Source: Natrinema gelatinilyticum (GTDB lineage Archaea; Halobacteriota; Halobacteria; Halobacteriales; Natrialbaceae). From it: 64,000 nucleotides of DNA. The DNA is taken from assembly GCF_024266705.1 (NCBI RefSeq), contig NZ_CP100756.1:992001-1056000 (forward strand). The letters run 5' to 3'. A program made the position numbers and the translations under genes. Shown piece after piece: positions 17,023 to 25,002 of this stretch. Position 1 is the first letter of the stretch. Each line of letters opens with the position of its first letter. The notes beneath the pieces were generated by a model. The model was not told the DNA's origin and did not search any database. It saw only the letters and a list, made by a program, of their open reading frames with translations.

Positions 17023-17397
17023 ATGGGTGTTCCCATGGAACACCTATCCACGACCCGGGCGGAATCCGACGAGGTCGCCGACGGCGTGTACCTCGCGGAC
17101 CTTCCGACGGGGGACCGAGCGGGGATGATGTACTGGCGCATCGAACCGGGGGCGACGTTGCCAGTCCATACGCACATGAACGAACAGATCGGTTACGTCC
17201 TCAAGGGCGAACTCACGGCGGTCGTCGAGGGGGAAGAGCACGCGCTCTCGGCCGGCGATGCGTACCTGTTCCGGAGTAACGAGCGCCACGGCGCAGAGAA
17301 CCGAAGTAGCGATGTTGCGGTCGGCCTCGGCGTCCTCGCGCCGCCGCGCGAAGAGCCGGAGTGGAAACGACCACCGTCGGGGACCGAACACCCCTGA
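17023..17397 (+). CDS. Cupin-domain protein
   Basis: About 124 residues (MGVPMEHLSTTRAESDEV), a single cupin barrel. The metal ligands are visible: GATLPVHTHMNEQIGYVLKGE gives His-x-His and the downstream Glu position, and the second motif is GDAYLFRSNERHGAEN with a terminal His. Cupins range from dioxygenases to sugar-binding or storage proteins, so no reaction is assigned. The start at 17023 fits a leaderless transcript; ATG 17035 is an alternative. It is divergent from the three THI5-like genes, with which it may share regulation. Confidence 0.9.
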   Translation: MGVPMEHLSTTRAESDEVADGVYLADLPTGDRAGMMYWRIEPGATLPVHTHMNEQIGYVLKGELTAVVEGEEHALSAGDAYLFRSNERHGAENRSSDVAVGLGVLAPPREEPEWKRPPSGTEHP

Positions 17398-17595
17398 CCG
17401 GCCATCGGCACCGTCGTTTCGGCCGCACAGTGTTCGGATTCGAGTTCGGGATGGCGTTTCGCTCGGACGGACTGTGCGTTCGTCTCTCGACGGGGCCGCG
17501 CACGACGGCGCCCAAGTGCAAGCGAGCGTGTTCGGCGCCATATGACAACTACTCGATCAGACAATATCTTGGCCCCCTCCGTCGTAGCAGCGGGC

Positions 17596-18024
17596 ATGGA
17601 CGCCGTCGATCACGTCAACGTCGACGTCGATGCGCTCGAGCCGAGTTACGAGTTCTACCGCGAAACCCTCGACCTCGAACTGGTCAGGCCCCCAGAAGCG
17701 TTCCAGGGCGACCACGCGATGTTTCGAGCCGGCGAAACGATCGTCACGCTGGCCGAAACAGGTCGGGCCGAGAACTGGGACGACCGCGGACTTGACCACC
17801 CGCTCGACAAGGCCCACCTCGCGTTCTCGACCGACCGCGAGACGTACGACTCGCTGCGAGACGTCCTCGACGGACAGTTCCCGAATCAGGGGCCGTACGA
17901 CTGGGGCGAGTTTGAGGGGTTCTACTTCCTCGATCCCGACGGCAACCTTCTCGAGGTCGTGACCTACGACCCGCCGAACGGCGAGCGGACGCGACCATTG
18001 CTGACACACGATGATGTCGTGTGA
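17596..18024 (+). CDS. VOC family (glyoxalase/dioxygenase-fold) protein
   Basis: A 142-residue VOC protein (MDAVDHVNVDVDALEPSYEF). Two beta-alpha-beta-beta-beta units are seen: DHVNVDVD...YEFYRETLDLEL, and KAHLAFSTDRETYDSLRDVL with the family ending GFYFLDPDGNLLEVVTY. Likely metal ligands are His6, the His of KAHLAF and the Glu of LEVVTY. The substrate is not identifiable. ATG 17596 is preceded by AATATCTT about 29 nt upstream, supporting this start over an upstream in-frame codon at 17542. Confidence 0.9.
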   Translation: MDAVDHVNVDVDALEPSYEFYRETLDLELVRPPEAFQGDHAMFRAGETIVTLAETGRAENWDDRGLDHPLDKAHLAFSTDRETYDSLRDVLDGQFPNQGPYDWGEFEGFYFLDPDGNLLEVVTYDPPNGERTRPLLTHDDVV

Positions 18025-18346
18025 AACGGGCCTCGAGAACCGACCGACGCACCAACTGACCGACGGTCACGGGGAGCGCGGATCGACGTCCGGGAGCCGA
18101 CGGCAAATCGACGTCCCGTCGTGGCGAACGAATTCCGGGTGACCGTCACCGGCACATCGTCGGAAAGCTATCGGACGCGTCCAGCAATACGTCAGTTCCG
18201 AGGACGCGTGTGTCGTCCCGTCCCCGCTCGCGAGCGGTGCCGTACCCGATGTGCTTCGAAGGACCGTCACCGTACGCGTTCGGGCCGCGATCCGGCGCGG
18301 GTCGGCGGTTCCGGGGTGCTCGTGTGCCGGGTCTTCGCTGCGCTCA
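18025..18346. other. Intergenic stretch without a supported gene
   Basis: About 320 bp between the VOC gene and the minus-strand gene ending at 18347. Short frames on both strands are Arg/Ser-rich and have no recognisable motif. No tRNA, repeat or strong hairpin was noticed. Confidence 0.55.
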
Positions 18347-18910
18347 TCACTGCCTGTCTACAAGCGGCAGTTGATCTATCTGGGATGCGGACGCGGAATC
18401 GTCGAGCACCCGCGTCTCGACCGTGGTAAGCCATCCGTCGACGGTATACGTCCGATCGTCGTCCGATACGGATCGATCCGTACACGGGACGACTCCACGG
18501 AGAACCTCAGTTTCGGCGTCGTCCTCGTAGAGCGCCAGGGCCACTATCGGCACCCGTACCCGCTCGCGCGAGTCGGAAGCGAGGCCGAGCGGTGACGGCG
18601 GAATTTCTCGTCGACGGAACCCCGGCTCGAGTGAATAGCCGTTTCGTTCGGCCCACTGTTCGAACTCTGCGACGAGATCGTTGCAGGTCGACCCCGTTTC
18701 CTCTGTCATCGATTGCTGCGGCGGCCATCGGGTAACTCGAACCTCGTCGACGAACCCGTGCTCGCGGAGGGACCGAACCCGATCGACGAGTGCTCGGATC
18801 TGTTCGGAAACGGATGGAGGGACGTTCGACCGGACGTAGCAGTCCACCCGGATGCTCCCCTGCTGAGCCGGGTCGACGACGGGGTGAACCGCAGGTTTAC
18901 GTGCAGACAT
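18347..18910 (-). CDS. Conserved haloarchaeal protein paired with a small HTH gene
   Basis: A 187-residue protein from ATG 18910 (MSARKPAVHPVVDPAQQG). It has a short alpha/beta start (SIRVDCYVRSNVPPSVSEQI, then RVRSLREHGFVDEVRVTRWPP) and a second half (CNDLVAEFEQWAERNGYSLE; VPIVALALYEDD) that look like small ligand-binding units. I recognise it as a haloarchaeal family typically encoded with a winged-helix gene, but know of no function. Its start overlaps the end of the HTH gene by 14 bases, so the pair is translationally coupled. Confidence 0.75.
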   Translation of the reverse strand: MSARKPAVHPVVDPAQQGSIRVDCYVRSNVPPSVSEQIRALVDRVRSLREHGFVDEVRVTRWPPQQSMTEETGSTCNDLVAEFEQWAERNGYSLEPGFRRREIPPSPLGLASDSRERVRVPIVALALYEDDAETEVLRGVVPCTDRSVSDDDRTYTVDGWLTTVETRVLDDSASASQIDQLPLVDRQ

Positions 18911-19112
18911 ATCCACCCTCCGTACGCTCGACGAGATCCTTCGTTGTGAGCGATTCGAGAACCGCAAATAACGTGAGTTTGGACAGTCCGAGCGTCCGGT
19001 GCAGATCGGAAGCCTTCGGCTCGTCGCTGATGCGGAGGGTGAGATAGACGAGTTTTGCCTGTGGTGATGCGATTTCGTCCGGAACCGCTGGCCGTAGTTC
19101 ACTCGTGGACAT
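18897..19112 (-). CDS. Small winged-helix regulator (MarR/TrmB-like)
   Basis: A 71-residue protein (MSTSELRPAVPDEIASPQAK) that is one winged helix: SPQAKLVYLTLRISDEPKAS, recognition region LHRTLGLSKLTLFAVLESLT and wing VERTEGGYVCT. The likely role is transcription regulation together with the coupled downstream protein. There are two adjacent ATG codons (19115 and 19112); a TATA-like element ATACATAAG (19135-19143, reading CTTATGTAT on the minus strand) lies about 25 nt upstream, so the mRNA is probably leaderless. Confidence 0.8.
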   Translation of the reverse strand: MSTSELRPAVPDEIASPQAKLVYLTLRISDEPKASDLHRTLGLSKLTLFAVLESLTTKDLVERTEGGYVCT

Positions 19113-19134
19113 CATCGAAGACAGCCACAAGCGA

Positions 19135-19143
19135 ATACATAAG
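19135..19143 (-). promoter_or_regulatory. Leaderless promoter of the HTH pair
   Basis: CTTATGTAT on the minus strand, centred 24-27 nt from the ATG pair at 19112/19115. A second AT-rich block (TAAAATATA on the minus strand, about 19195-19203) lies further up and could be another promoter or an operator region. Confidence 0.45.
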
Positions 19144-19144
19144 A

Positions 19145-19929
19145 GTGGAGAGATGTATGCTACCACATCACATCAATTTTTCCGGTACGGCAGGTATATT
19201 TTAGCGACGGCGAATGTAGAGTGATATGATGGACGGTTGGTGACTCACAGAAGCCACGCTGGTGATGGAGACGGGTGACGAGGGCACACAGCCGTCCGCA
19301 CCGAACAGGGGGCACCGGTTCGCTGGAGGGACGGTGGCTCGCGGAGATGGCCTATACGAGTACTCGTCTAGGTGATTCGACGACCACTGACGTGGAGCGG
19401 GCCCGAAGCGGTTCCGTCTGGGTCGACCGCAGTACGTCGACCCGAAGAGACGAGCACCCTTGTGAAGCCAACGCGTTTTGGATGCGAGCCGACCGAACGT
19501 GACGAACGACGGAAATTTGACTAACGTTCACGATAGTTCCCGATAGTTTTAGATAGCGGTCTGTGATACCGTGGCGTAGGGCACGGATGGGGGGTGGCCG
19601 GCGGCTCTCGCGTCCCCACCTATGATTCGAGAACCACACTGGACGTCCGCACTTCGACCGATTCCCGGCATCGATCCATCACTATCCGCAGACACACTAC
19701 GGTTCACCGATCCGCAGCGATTCACTGCTACATCGATACCCGCTGATACACCGCCCGTCAACCGCAGAAATCGCCTCGATTGCGGCGAGAGAACCGGCGG
19801 TCGATCTCGCCCGAGTGAACACGTCACGCCCGTTTTCGGCGTCGTGAGGCCACACCGTGCGTGGTACCGCTGTCGATCCAATCGCTATCGCTCTCAGTCC
19901 GACACGACGGACCGGCCGGGTGAGTTACC
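19145..19929. other. 785-bp stretch without a convincing gene
   Basis: The frames present (for example plus strand 19275-19502 and 19622-19933, minus strand 19549-19881) have Arg/Thr-rich, non-acidic translations unlike haloarchaeal proteins. No tRNA or repeat was recognised. It may hold decayed sequence or a small RNA. Confidence 0.5.
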
Positions 19930-20163
19930 GTGAGCGACGACGATATCATCTACGTTGCCGCCGGCTGCGACCGGTACCATGAATCCAGGGAATGCCAGGG
20001 ATTGTCCCACGCTCGAGCGATAGAGAAACGGGCGCTGTCGAGTCTGTCCGACGAGTTTACGCTTTGCGAACTGTGTTCGGGAGCGTATCAGGCTGGTCTA
20101 TCCGACGGCGCATTCGTGACCGCTCACCTGCTCGAGGATCTCGATCCGGACGACATCGGGTGA
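19930..20163 (+). CDS. Small Cys/His protein, conserved in haloarchaea
   Basis: A 77-residue protein from a GTG at 19930 (MSDDDIIYVAAGCDRYHESR). It carries AGCDRYHESRECQGL followed by TLCELCSGAY; Cys, His, Cys and Cys-x2-Cys look like a treble-clef-like zinc site similar to Ada-type or metal-binding motifs that occur in many small haloarchaeal proteins. It has an acidic tail (LLEDLDPDDIG). No partner genes; the function is unknown. Confidence 0.7.
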   Translation: MSDDDIIYVAAGCDRYHESRECQGLSHARAIEKRALSSLSDEFTLCELCSGAYQAGLSDGAFVTAHLLEDLDPDDIG

Positions 20164-20348
20164 CGTCGTCGACAGGACGAAGCGGGCGAACGGCGCCCGG
20201 ACACGAGCTGAAACGGGCCACGGGCCGAAAATGGGCCGTGGCCGAGTACGGTAGTCGAGACGACAGCGGAACGCGACGACGGAAACGAGGTGACGGCGAC
20301 GAGAGGCATGCTTACAGCTTTCGGCCACAGGACAGCGTATATTCGGTT

Positions 20349-20747
20349 CTAGGCGCCTTCCGTGTCGGTCACACGAATACTCGAGCCGAGATACTTCGTG
20401 AGGACGTCCGAGACGGAATCTGCATTGAACGGTTCGAGATCGGCCGCAATTTCGGCTTTCAGTGCATCGAGGTATTCCTCGTCGGTCTGGAGCTCCCGAA
20501 AGTCGACGGCGTCGATCGATCGTTCCGGGACGCCGAGCCAGTCGGCGGCGAGCTGGCGGCCATATTCCTGATCGGAGACGTCGCCGCGCCACAACGTATT
20601 CCGGAAGAAAAGCTAGCCCTCGGTTCCAGGCTCCGGTGCATCACGAAAGAGCGTGACCGTCGTCTCGGCACTGTTCGGCTCGAGGGAGACGGACTCGCGA
20701 GCGGGTTGGAGGCGGACGCGAACGCGGAAGGTGTAGTGGGCGTCCAT
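20349..20747 (-). pseudogene. LWR-salt family gene interrupted by an in-frame TAG
   Basis: Reading from ATG 20747, MDAHYTFRVRVRLQPARESV continues for 44 codons, then a TAG at 20613-20615, and the same frame goes on with LFFRNTLWRGDVSDQEYGRQ to a normal end at 20349 (KYLGSSIRVTDTEGA). Both halves together match the haloarchaeal LWR-salt family, including the LWR motif. The TAG sits where a Trp is expected (a GW-LFFR context as I recall the family), so a single TGG to TAG change is likely. No frame change is needed. The 3' part could only be translated separately from an internal start (TTG before WRGD). Confidence 0.8.
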
Positions 20748-20770
20748 CGGAGACGGACTCGAGATCGGTT

Positions 20771-21052
20771 TTAGGCGTTTCGTTCGGACTCGATCAGCTC
20801 TGCCATTTCGATATCGTCGCTGGTGATGCCGCCTGCCTCGTGGGAGGTCAGTCGGACTTCAACCTCCGAGTATCGGATGACGATTTCGGGATGGTGGAAC
20901 TGCGCTTCGGCGATTTCGCCGACCATCTGGGCGAAGTTGACGCCCCGGAGGTAGTCGTCGAACTCGTATACGCGGACGATTTCGTCGTCATCGCGGTTCC
21001 AGTTGCTGTGGAGTTGGTTTTCGATCTCCGCATCGGTGAGCAGGTCAGCCAT
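20771..21052 (-). CDS. Pterin-4-alpha-carbinolamine dehydratase-like protein
   Basis: A 93-residue protein (MADLLTDAEIENQLHSNWNR) of the PCD/DCoH fold. The family core is present: FDDYLRGVNFAQMVGEIAEA then FHHPEIVIRYSEVEVRLTSH, with the paired catalytic His-His-Pro and the third His of SHEAGGIT. It would dehydrate 4a-hydroxytetrahydropterin, although haloarchaeal pterin metabolism is poorly defined. An AAATAAT element at 21076-21082 lies 27 nt before the ATG, supporting leaderless expression from 21052. Confidence 0.92.
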   Translation of the reverse strand: MADLLTDAEIENQLHSNWNRDDDEIVRVYEFDDYLRGVNFAQMVGEIAEAQFHHPEIVIRYSEVEVRLTSHEAGGITSDDIEMAELIESERNA

Positions 21053-21075
21053 GTGGTGCCGAACGCAATCCACCC

Positions 21076-21082
21076 AAATAAT
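21076..21082 (-). promoter_or_regulatory. Leaderless promoter of the pterin dehydratase gene
   Basis: ATTATTT on the minus strand, centred 27 nt upstream of the ATG at 21052. This spacing is what decides the start against the longer in-frame reading up to 21247. Confidence 0.5.
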
Positions 21083-21143
21083 GATTGTGCCACAATGATT
21101 GGTCCGCATTTCCACCCTGTCGCGGCCGGTCGCCGGTCGGCCG

Positions 21144-21803
21144 TTACTCGAGCCTGGATTTCTTCCCCGCGGGCTGCAGTTCGGCGTCGACCAGCGTCTC
21201 GTAGGCTCGACGGAAGCGCTCGGAGAGCGCCTGGTGGGAAATGCCAAGTTCCTCGGCCAGGTCCTCCATCGAAATGCCGCGAGGGATTTCGAAGTAGCCG
21301 TACTCGAGTGCGGCCTCGAGTGCTTCCTGCTGTTCGGGCGTCAATCTCGTCTGGTGGTCGCTCGTGTCGGTTACGTCGGTCACGCGCCGGAGATCGGCGT
21401 TGATACCGCGTTCGATCAGGTGGTCGTAGGCGTCACAGAGCGTATCGCGGTCACGGTAGCGAACCGTCACCTGCCACCAGCCGTCGGCCGCCCGCGCCTC
21501 GAGCAGCGACCCGCCGTCTGCGAGCAAGTCGTCCCAGAGACGGTTCGTCCCTGCACCGTCGGCGAAGGTCACGTCGTACAACAATCGCGAGTCCGTCTCG
21601 ACGAGGAGTTCTGCGACTTCGACGGACGGATCGGCCGCGAAGGCCGCGCCGGCAGTCTCGCGGTCGACGCCGGCCACCCACAGCGATGGCAGGGTCTTCG
21701 ACACCGAGGACTCGAGTTCGAACGTGGCCCCTGGTGCGCGCTCGAAGGCAGTCGCCAGCGCCGTGTCCGCCGCCGGAAGCCGGAGGTCGGCTATCGTCGA
21801 CAT
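21144..21803 (-). CDS. Bacterio-opsin activator-type HTH regulator (HTH_10)
   Basis: A 219-residue protein (MSTIADLRLPAADTALATAF). The N-terminal two-thirds match the BAT/GAF-like sensor region of haloarchaeal HTH_10 regulators. The C-terminal HTH_10 is clear: LTPEQQEALEAALEYGYFEI, then MEDLAEELGISHQALSERFR and RAYETLVDAEL. These proteins control transcription in haloarchaea, often of neighbouring metabolic genes. It is single, upstream of the pterin dehydratase on the same strand with about 90 bp between. An in-frame ATG one codon earlier is equally possible. Confidence 0.92.
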   Translation of the reverse strand: MSTIADLRLPAADTALATAFERAPGATFELESSVSKTLPSLWVAGVDRETAGAAFAADPSVEVAELLVETDSRLLYDVTFADGAGTNRLWDDLLADGGSLLEARAADGWWQVTVRYRDRDTLCDAYDHLIERGINADLRRVTDVTDTSDHQTRLTPEQQEALEAALEYGYFEIPRGISMEDLAEELGISHQALSERFRRAYETLVDAELQPAGKKSRLE

Positions 21804-21806
21804 CAA

Positions 21807-22228
21807 TCCTGGTACACCGGCGCGGCGTAAAAACCGCTGTTACCCCGAAACGGACTGTCACGACCGCTGATATCGGTCGAGGGCGCACCTCGAATCGGCG
21901 GTCGTGTCGACCACGGAGATGAGGTCCTCGAACGGTGTGGACCGACAGTTCGTGCCGGGTGAGCAGACTAGCCCGACGGACCGGCCGTTCTCACAACCGA
22001 CTCGCTCCACCGCCAACGACGCCGGGATCAGCTAGTCCCCGGAGGTCGGGCGGCACCACCGACTCGCCGTTTTCCACCGTTCGGATCGGAACGATAAGTC
22101 GTTGAGACCGCCCGGAACCACGGTCTCGAGCACGAGGGTCAGAGGACCTCCGACGTCGAGGTAGGTACCCAGTCGCCGCGGAGCGGGTATCCGAATCGAC
22201 GTGACGTGTCGAGGCCCGAACTGGACGG
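21807..22228. other. Intergenic stretch without a supported gene
   Basis: About 420 bp between the HTH_10 gene start and the end of the flavoprotein gene. No reading frame looks like protein. A short hairpin-like GC run occurs near 22020-22045 but no RNA gene was recognised. Confidence 0.5.
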
Positions 22229-23320
22229 TCACCCGCGGAGTCGGGAGAGCACCGCTTTGAGGTGTGTCGGTGAAACGAGCGACGTCGGCCGATCCATGTG
22301 GACGCCTATCTCGCCCGACAATGCACCCAGGCCGATCCGCTGGACGGGTTCCGGGAGCGAGTATGCTCGCCGAAGCCAGTGGCCCAGTTCCACCTCGCGC
22401 TTCAGATCCTGTCGCCAGGCGTACTCGTAGGCCGCGAGCGTGGATGGCCGGTCGGGATCGATCTCGCAGGCGGCGTGGTCGGCACTCGTCATACCGTAGA
22501 GGATGCCACCGCCGGTGAAGGGCTTGGTCTGGGCGGCCGCATCGCCGATGAGAAACGCCCGACGCGTAGTTATCCGACCGGGTGGTCCAATCGGGATTGC
22601 ACCCGAACAGCGGTGTGAGACGTCCACCTCGTAGCCGTCGATCAGGTCCTGGAAGTGTTTGTTCACGTGAACCCCCGGGGGCGCCGCGAGGCCATACTCG
22701 ACACCTGCCTCGCCGCGCGGGATCCGCCACGCGAAAAACGTCGGCGGTGTGAGATGGACGTCGACGAAGTCCTGGGAATCTGCTTCGGAAGAAAACGCGA
22801 GGACGCCGTGGAGGAGTTCGCCGGGTTGGGGTAACCCGAGTTGGTTGCGGACCCGCGAGCGCGGGCCATCACAGCCGGCGACCATCTTCGCCTCGTACTC
22901 CTCGGCTCCGTCGGGGCCGTTGGCGACGACCGAGACGCGGTCGCGATGTTCGGTGACCTCGGTGACCGTCCGTCGTTCACGGACGTCCGCCCCTGCGTCG
23001 CGGGCCAGGTCGGCGAGGTGGCAGTCCAGCCCAACCCGGTCGATGACGTTCGAGGCCACCTCACGTTTGTAGAAGGGATACGCATCGCTGTGCGGGCCGC
23101 CGACGTGGAACCGCGCCCCGTAGACCGCGTTCTGGAACAGTTGCTCGCGAGCGCCCTCACCTGTGAACGCCCAGATATCCGTACTGACGTGGCCCGAACA
23201 GGCCAGCGGCTCGCCGATCGCGCCCTTGTCGAGGGCGAGCACATCGTATCCCGCCTCGGCAGTCCGTCGCGCGAAGCGCGCACCCGGCGGCCCGACACCG
23301 ACCACGACGAAATCGTACAT
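22229..23320 (-). CDS. Geranylgeranyl reductase-family FAD oxidoreductase
   Basis: About 363 residues (MYDFVVVGVGPPGARFARRT). The Rossmann FAD motif is GVGPPGARFARR (the usual GAGPAG is slightly altered), KGAIGEPLACSGHVS is the family second motif (with C-S-G), and the C-terminal FAD motif is RRAFLIGDAAAQTKPFTGGGI. These enzymes reduce geranylgeranyl chains of archaeal lipids or menaquinone. ATG 23320 is preferred because a TATA element (GTTATTTAC on the minus strand, 23344-23352) lies 28 nt upstream; a GTG at 23329 is possible. It is monocistronic. Confidence 0.92.
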   Translation of the reverse strand: MYDFVVVGVGPPGARFARRTAEAGYDVLALDKGAIGEPLACSGHVSTDIWAFTGEGAREQLFQNAVYGARFHVGGPHSDAYPFYKREVASNVIDRVGLDCHLADLARDAGADVRERRTVTEVTEHRDRVSVVANGPDGAEEYEAKMVAGCDGPRSRVRNQLGLPQPGELLHGVLAFSSEADSQDFVDVHLTPPTFFAWRIPRGEAGVEYGLAAPPGVHVNKHFQDLIDGYEVDVSHRCSGAIPIGPPGRITTRRAFLIGDAAAQTKPFTGGGILYGMTSADHAACEIDPDRPSTLAAYEYAWRQDLKREVELGHWLRRAYSLPEPVQRIGLGALSGEIGVHMDRPTSLVSPTHLKAVLSRLRG

Positions 23321-23343
23321 GTCGGTCACGTTTTCGGCGAAGA

Positions 23344-23352
23344 GTAAATAAC
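23344..23352 (-). promoter_or_regulatory. Leaderless promoter of the geranylgeranyl reductase-like gene
   Basis: GTTATTTAC on the minus strand, centred 28 nt from the ATG at 23320. This spacing is typical of haloarchaeal leaderless transcripts and picks ATG 23320 over GTG 23329. Confidence 0.55.
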
Positions 23353-23424
23353 TTCTCGAGATGCCGCTGGCTTAAACTATCGGCGGCGGCGGACGAGCAG
23401 TGGCACCTACTCGAGAGCATAACG

Positions 23425-23784
23425 ATGAACGCCTCCCGACAAACGGCGACGAACCTCCGGACGCAGTCGGCGACCGGTGACGGGACTACGATCAAGAACG
23501 ACCTGATTCCGATCAAATCGGAATACATCGACGGAATCGAATTGTGCTTCGACAGGCTATCGACGGCGAACGAAACGATGCAGATACAGCTCCACGACGT
23601 TCAGTTCGTGAATACGTCCATGCACGGCCCACGGACCGATATCGAGTTCAGGACCGGCGACGCAGACGCGATGACGGTCATACCGGAACGTTCCTCGGGA
23701 TGCTGGGCGGGTCACTCTGTATCGCGTGGGTTCCCGCCGACGCAGTGTCAGAACGTCCGTCGACGGACTCCGACTCAGTTCTGA
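23425..23784 (+). CDS. Doubtful hypothetical protein
   Basis: A 119-residue frame (MNASRQTATNLRTQSATGDG). The middle part (DLIPIKSEYIDGIELCFDRL, then LHDVQFVNTSMHG) has a plausible acidic, beta-like composition, while the last 30 residues are Arg/Ser/Thr-rich and look out of frame. It could be a real gene with a frameshift near 23690, or chance. No family was recognised. Confidence 0.25.
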   Translation: MNASRQTATNLRTQSATGDGTTIKNDLIPIKSEYIDGIELCFDRLSTANETMQIQLHDVQFVNTSMHGPRTDIEFRTGDADAMTVIPERSSGCWAGHSVSRGFPPTQCQNVRRRTPTQF

Positions 23785-23822
23785 CCAGAATCCGATCGTG
23801 GTGTCGAAACGTCGTCACCACT

Positions 23823-24476
23823 CTATCGTAACAACGACAAAAAGATGGTCGATTCCGCCTTTCGAAGGTGTTCATCGACGGTGCTGGTCGCACACCCGAG
23901 TTCGTCCGCGATATCTCGATGAGTTGCCCGTTTTGGAACGTCGTAGTAACCGACTTCGACGGCAGTACGAAGGACCTCCTTTTGTCGCGCCGTCAAGTCG
24001 AAGATGGACCATTTGCACCGTGGGTCGTACTCGCCGGTCTTGATGATTTCGCAGTCGAACTGGTCAGGTATCGTCCGATATGCGTGCTGGATCATCTCCT
24101 CTTTTCCCGCGACGGTCAGTCGAAGCGAATCGAGCCCAGTGTACTCGATGGGCGTCTCAACGATCAACCCGTCCTGACCGACGAGCGAGATGAGCGTCGC
24201 GGCCGGTTCACCGGAGTCGACCAACAGGTAACAGTAAACGGCAGCGTTCGTTCCCTCGAAGCGGTCCCAATCGAGAACCAGCGGGTGATCGTCGACCAGC
24301 GACCCGACGTTCTCGGTGTCCCCACAAATTCGATACAGGAGGATACCAGTGCCGTCCGGGAACGAATCGACGTAGACGAGTTCGGCCCGTTCGAGGTGGG
24401 ATTCGGTCGCCAGCCGCCGACCGACGGGATGGATGGCACCGGCCGGCGGCGTGAGTTCGAGGCGAACGTATCTCAT
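23823..24476 (-). CDS. Bacterio-opsin activator-type HTH regulator (HTH_10), second copy
   Basis: A 217-residue protein (MRYVRLELTPPAGAIHPVGR). The N-terminal part is a BAT-type sensor region (RAELVYVDSFPDGTGILLYR) and the C-terminus is HTH_10: DLTARQKEVLRTAVEVGYYD then HRDIADELGCATSTVDEHLR. It differs clearly from the HTH_10 protein encoded 2 kb upstream, so this is not a recent duplication. The ATG overlaps the stop of a small upstream frame by 4 bases (ATGA). The target genes are unknown. Confidence 0.9.
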   Translation of the reverse strand: MRYVRLELTPPAGAIHPVGRRLATESHLERAELVYVDSFPDGTGILLYRICGDTENVGSLVDDHPLVLDWDRFEGTNAAVYCYLLVDSGEPAATLISLVGQDGLIVETPIEYTGLDSLRLTVAGKEEMIQHAYRTIPDQFDCEIIKTGEYDPRCKWSIFDLTARQKEVLRTAVEVGYYDVPKRATHRDIADELGCATSTVDEHLRKAESTIFLSLLR

Positions 24477-24631
24477 CGGTCACACCAGAGGCAGACCTGG
24501 TTTTCCGACGACGCGTTTCGATACAGTGCCGTCGTTCGTTCCGGAATCAACGTCGCACTGTCTGTACCGTCCCGACCTCGTTTTGCGGTTCGTTGCTGAC
24601 TGGTATCAGCCGGTGTCGTTTCGTCTCTCAT
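24473..24631 (-). CDS. Possible small protein coupled to the HTH_10 regulator
   Basis: A 52-residue frame from ATG 24631 (MRDETTPADTSQQRTAKRGR) ending CLWCDR. It overlaps the HTH_10 start with ATGA, the arrangement of translational coupling, and has a C-terminal Cys-x2-Cys. No TATA element at the expected distance was seen and no family was recognised. It could be real or chance. Confidence 0.3.
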   Translation of the reverse strand: MRDETTPADTSQQRTAKRGRDGTDSATLIPERTTALYRNASSENQVCLWCDR

Positions 24632-25002
24632 GTATTGCTGCTGTCCCGCCCGCAAATGGGACTTCGAAATCAGCCCCGTTGCCGACCGCTGGGACGAACC
24701 AGTCCCCAGTTGTCCCTCGATAGTTCGCACCGACTGTACCAGCACACCGTCGTTCGTGCCGGCGTTTGGTTCACAGCTACTATCTCTTCAACGCTCTATA
24801 AAAACATTATTCCGACCATTCAATGTCGTTTAAATAATAAAATGGCGTATCGTGTCATCGAGTTGAACACTACACCCGTGTATGACGGTTCGACGACGTG
24901 ACACCAGTCGTCGGTCTGGTGTCCGTAATCGAGGCGCGTTCATCGCCTGGGTACCAACTCGCCTCCGAACTGATGCCTGGACAGGGAGGTCGAAACAGGA
25001 TT
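24632..25002. other. Intergenic stretch with an AT-rich promoter-like block and a 19-codon frame
   Basis: Region 24790-24845 is strikingly AT-rich for this genome: CTCTATAAAAACATT (about 24794-24808) and TTTAAATAATAAAATGG (about 24828-24844). The ATG at 24842 opens a 19-codon frame (MAYRVIELNTTPVYDGSTT) ending at 24901. A microprotein, small RNA promoter or mobile-element scar are possible. Nothing else was recognised. Confidence 0.4.

Noticed and set aside
18025..18346. Short plus and minus frames between the VOC gene and the HTH pair
   Set aside because: They are Arg/Ser-rich, not acidic, and show no motif; haloarchaeal proteins in this window are strongly acidic.
22032..22730. Long minus frame of about 232 codons overlapping the flavoprotein gene
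   Set aside because: It is the out-of-frame shadow of the geranylgeranyl reductase-like gene and its Arg/Pro/Ala-rich translation is typical of such shadows.
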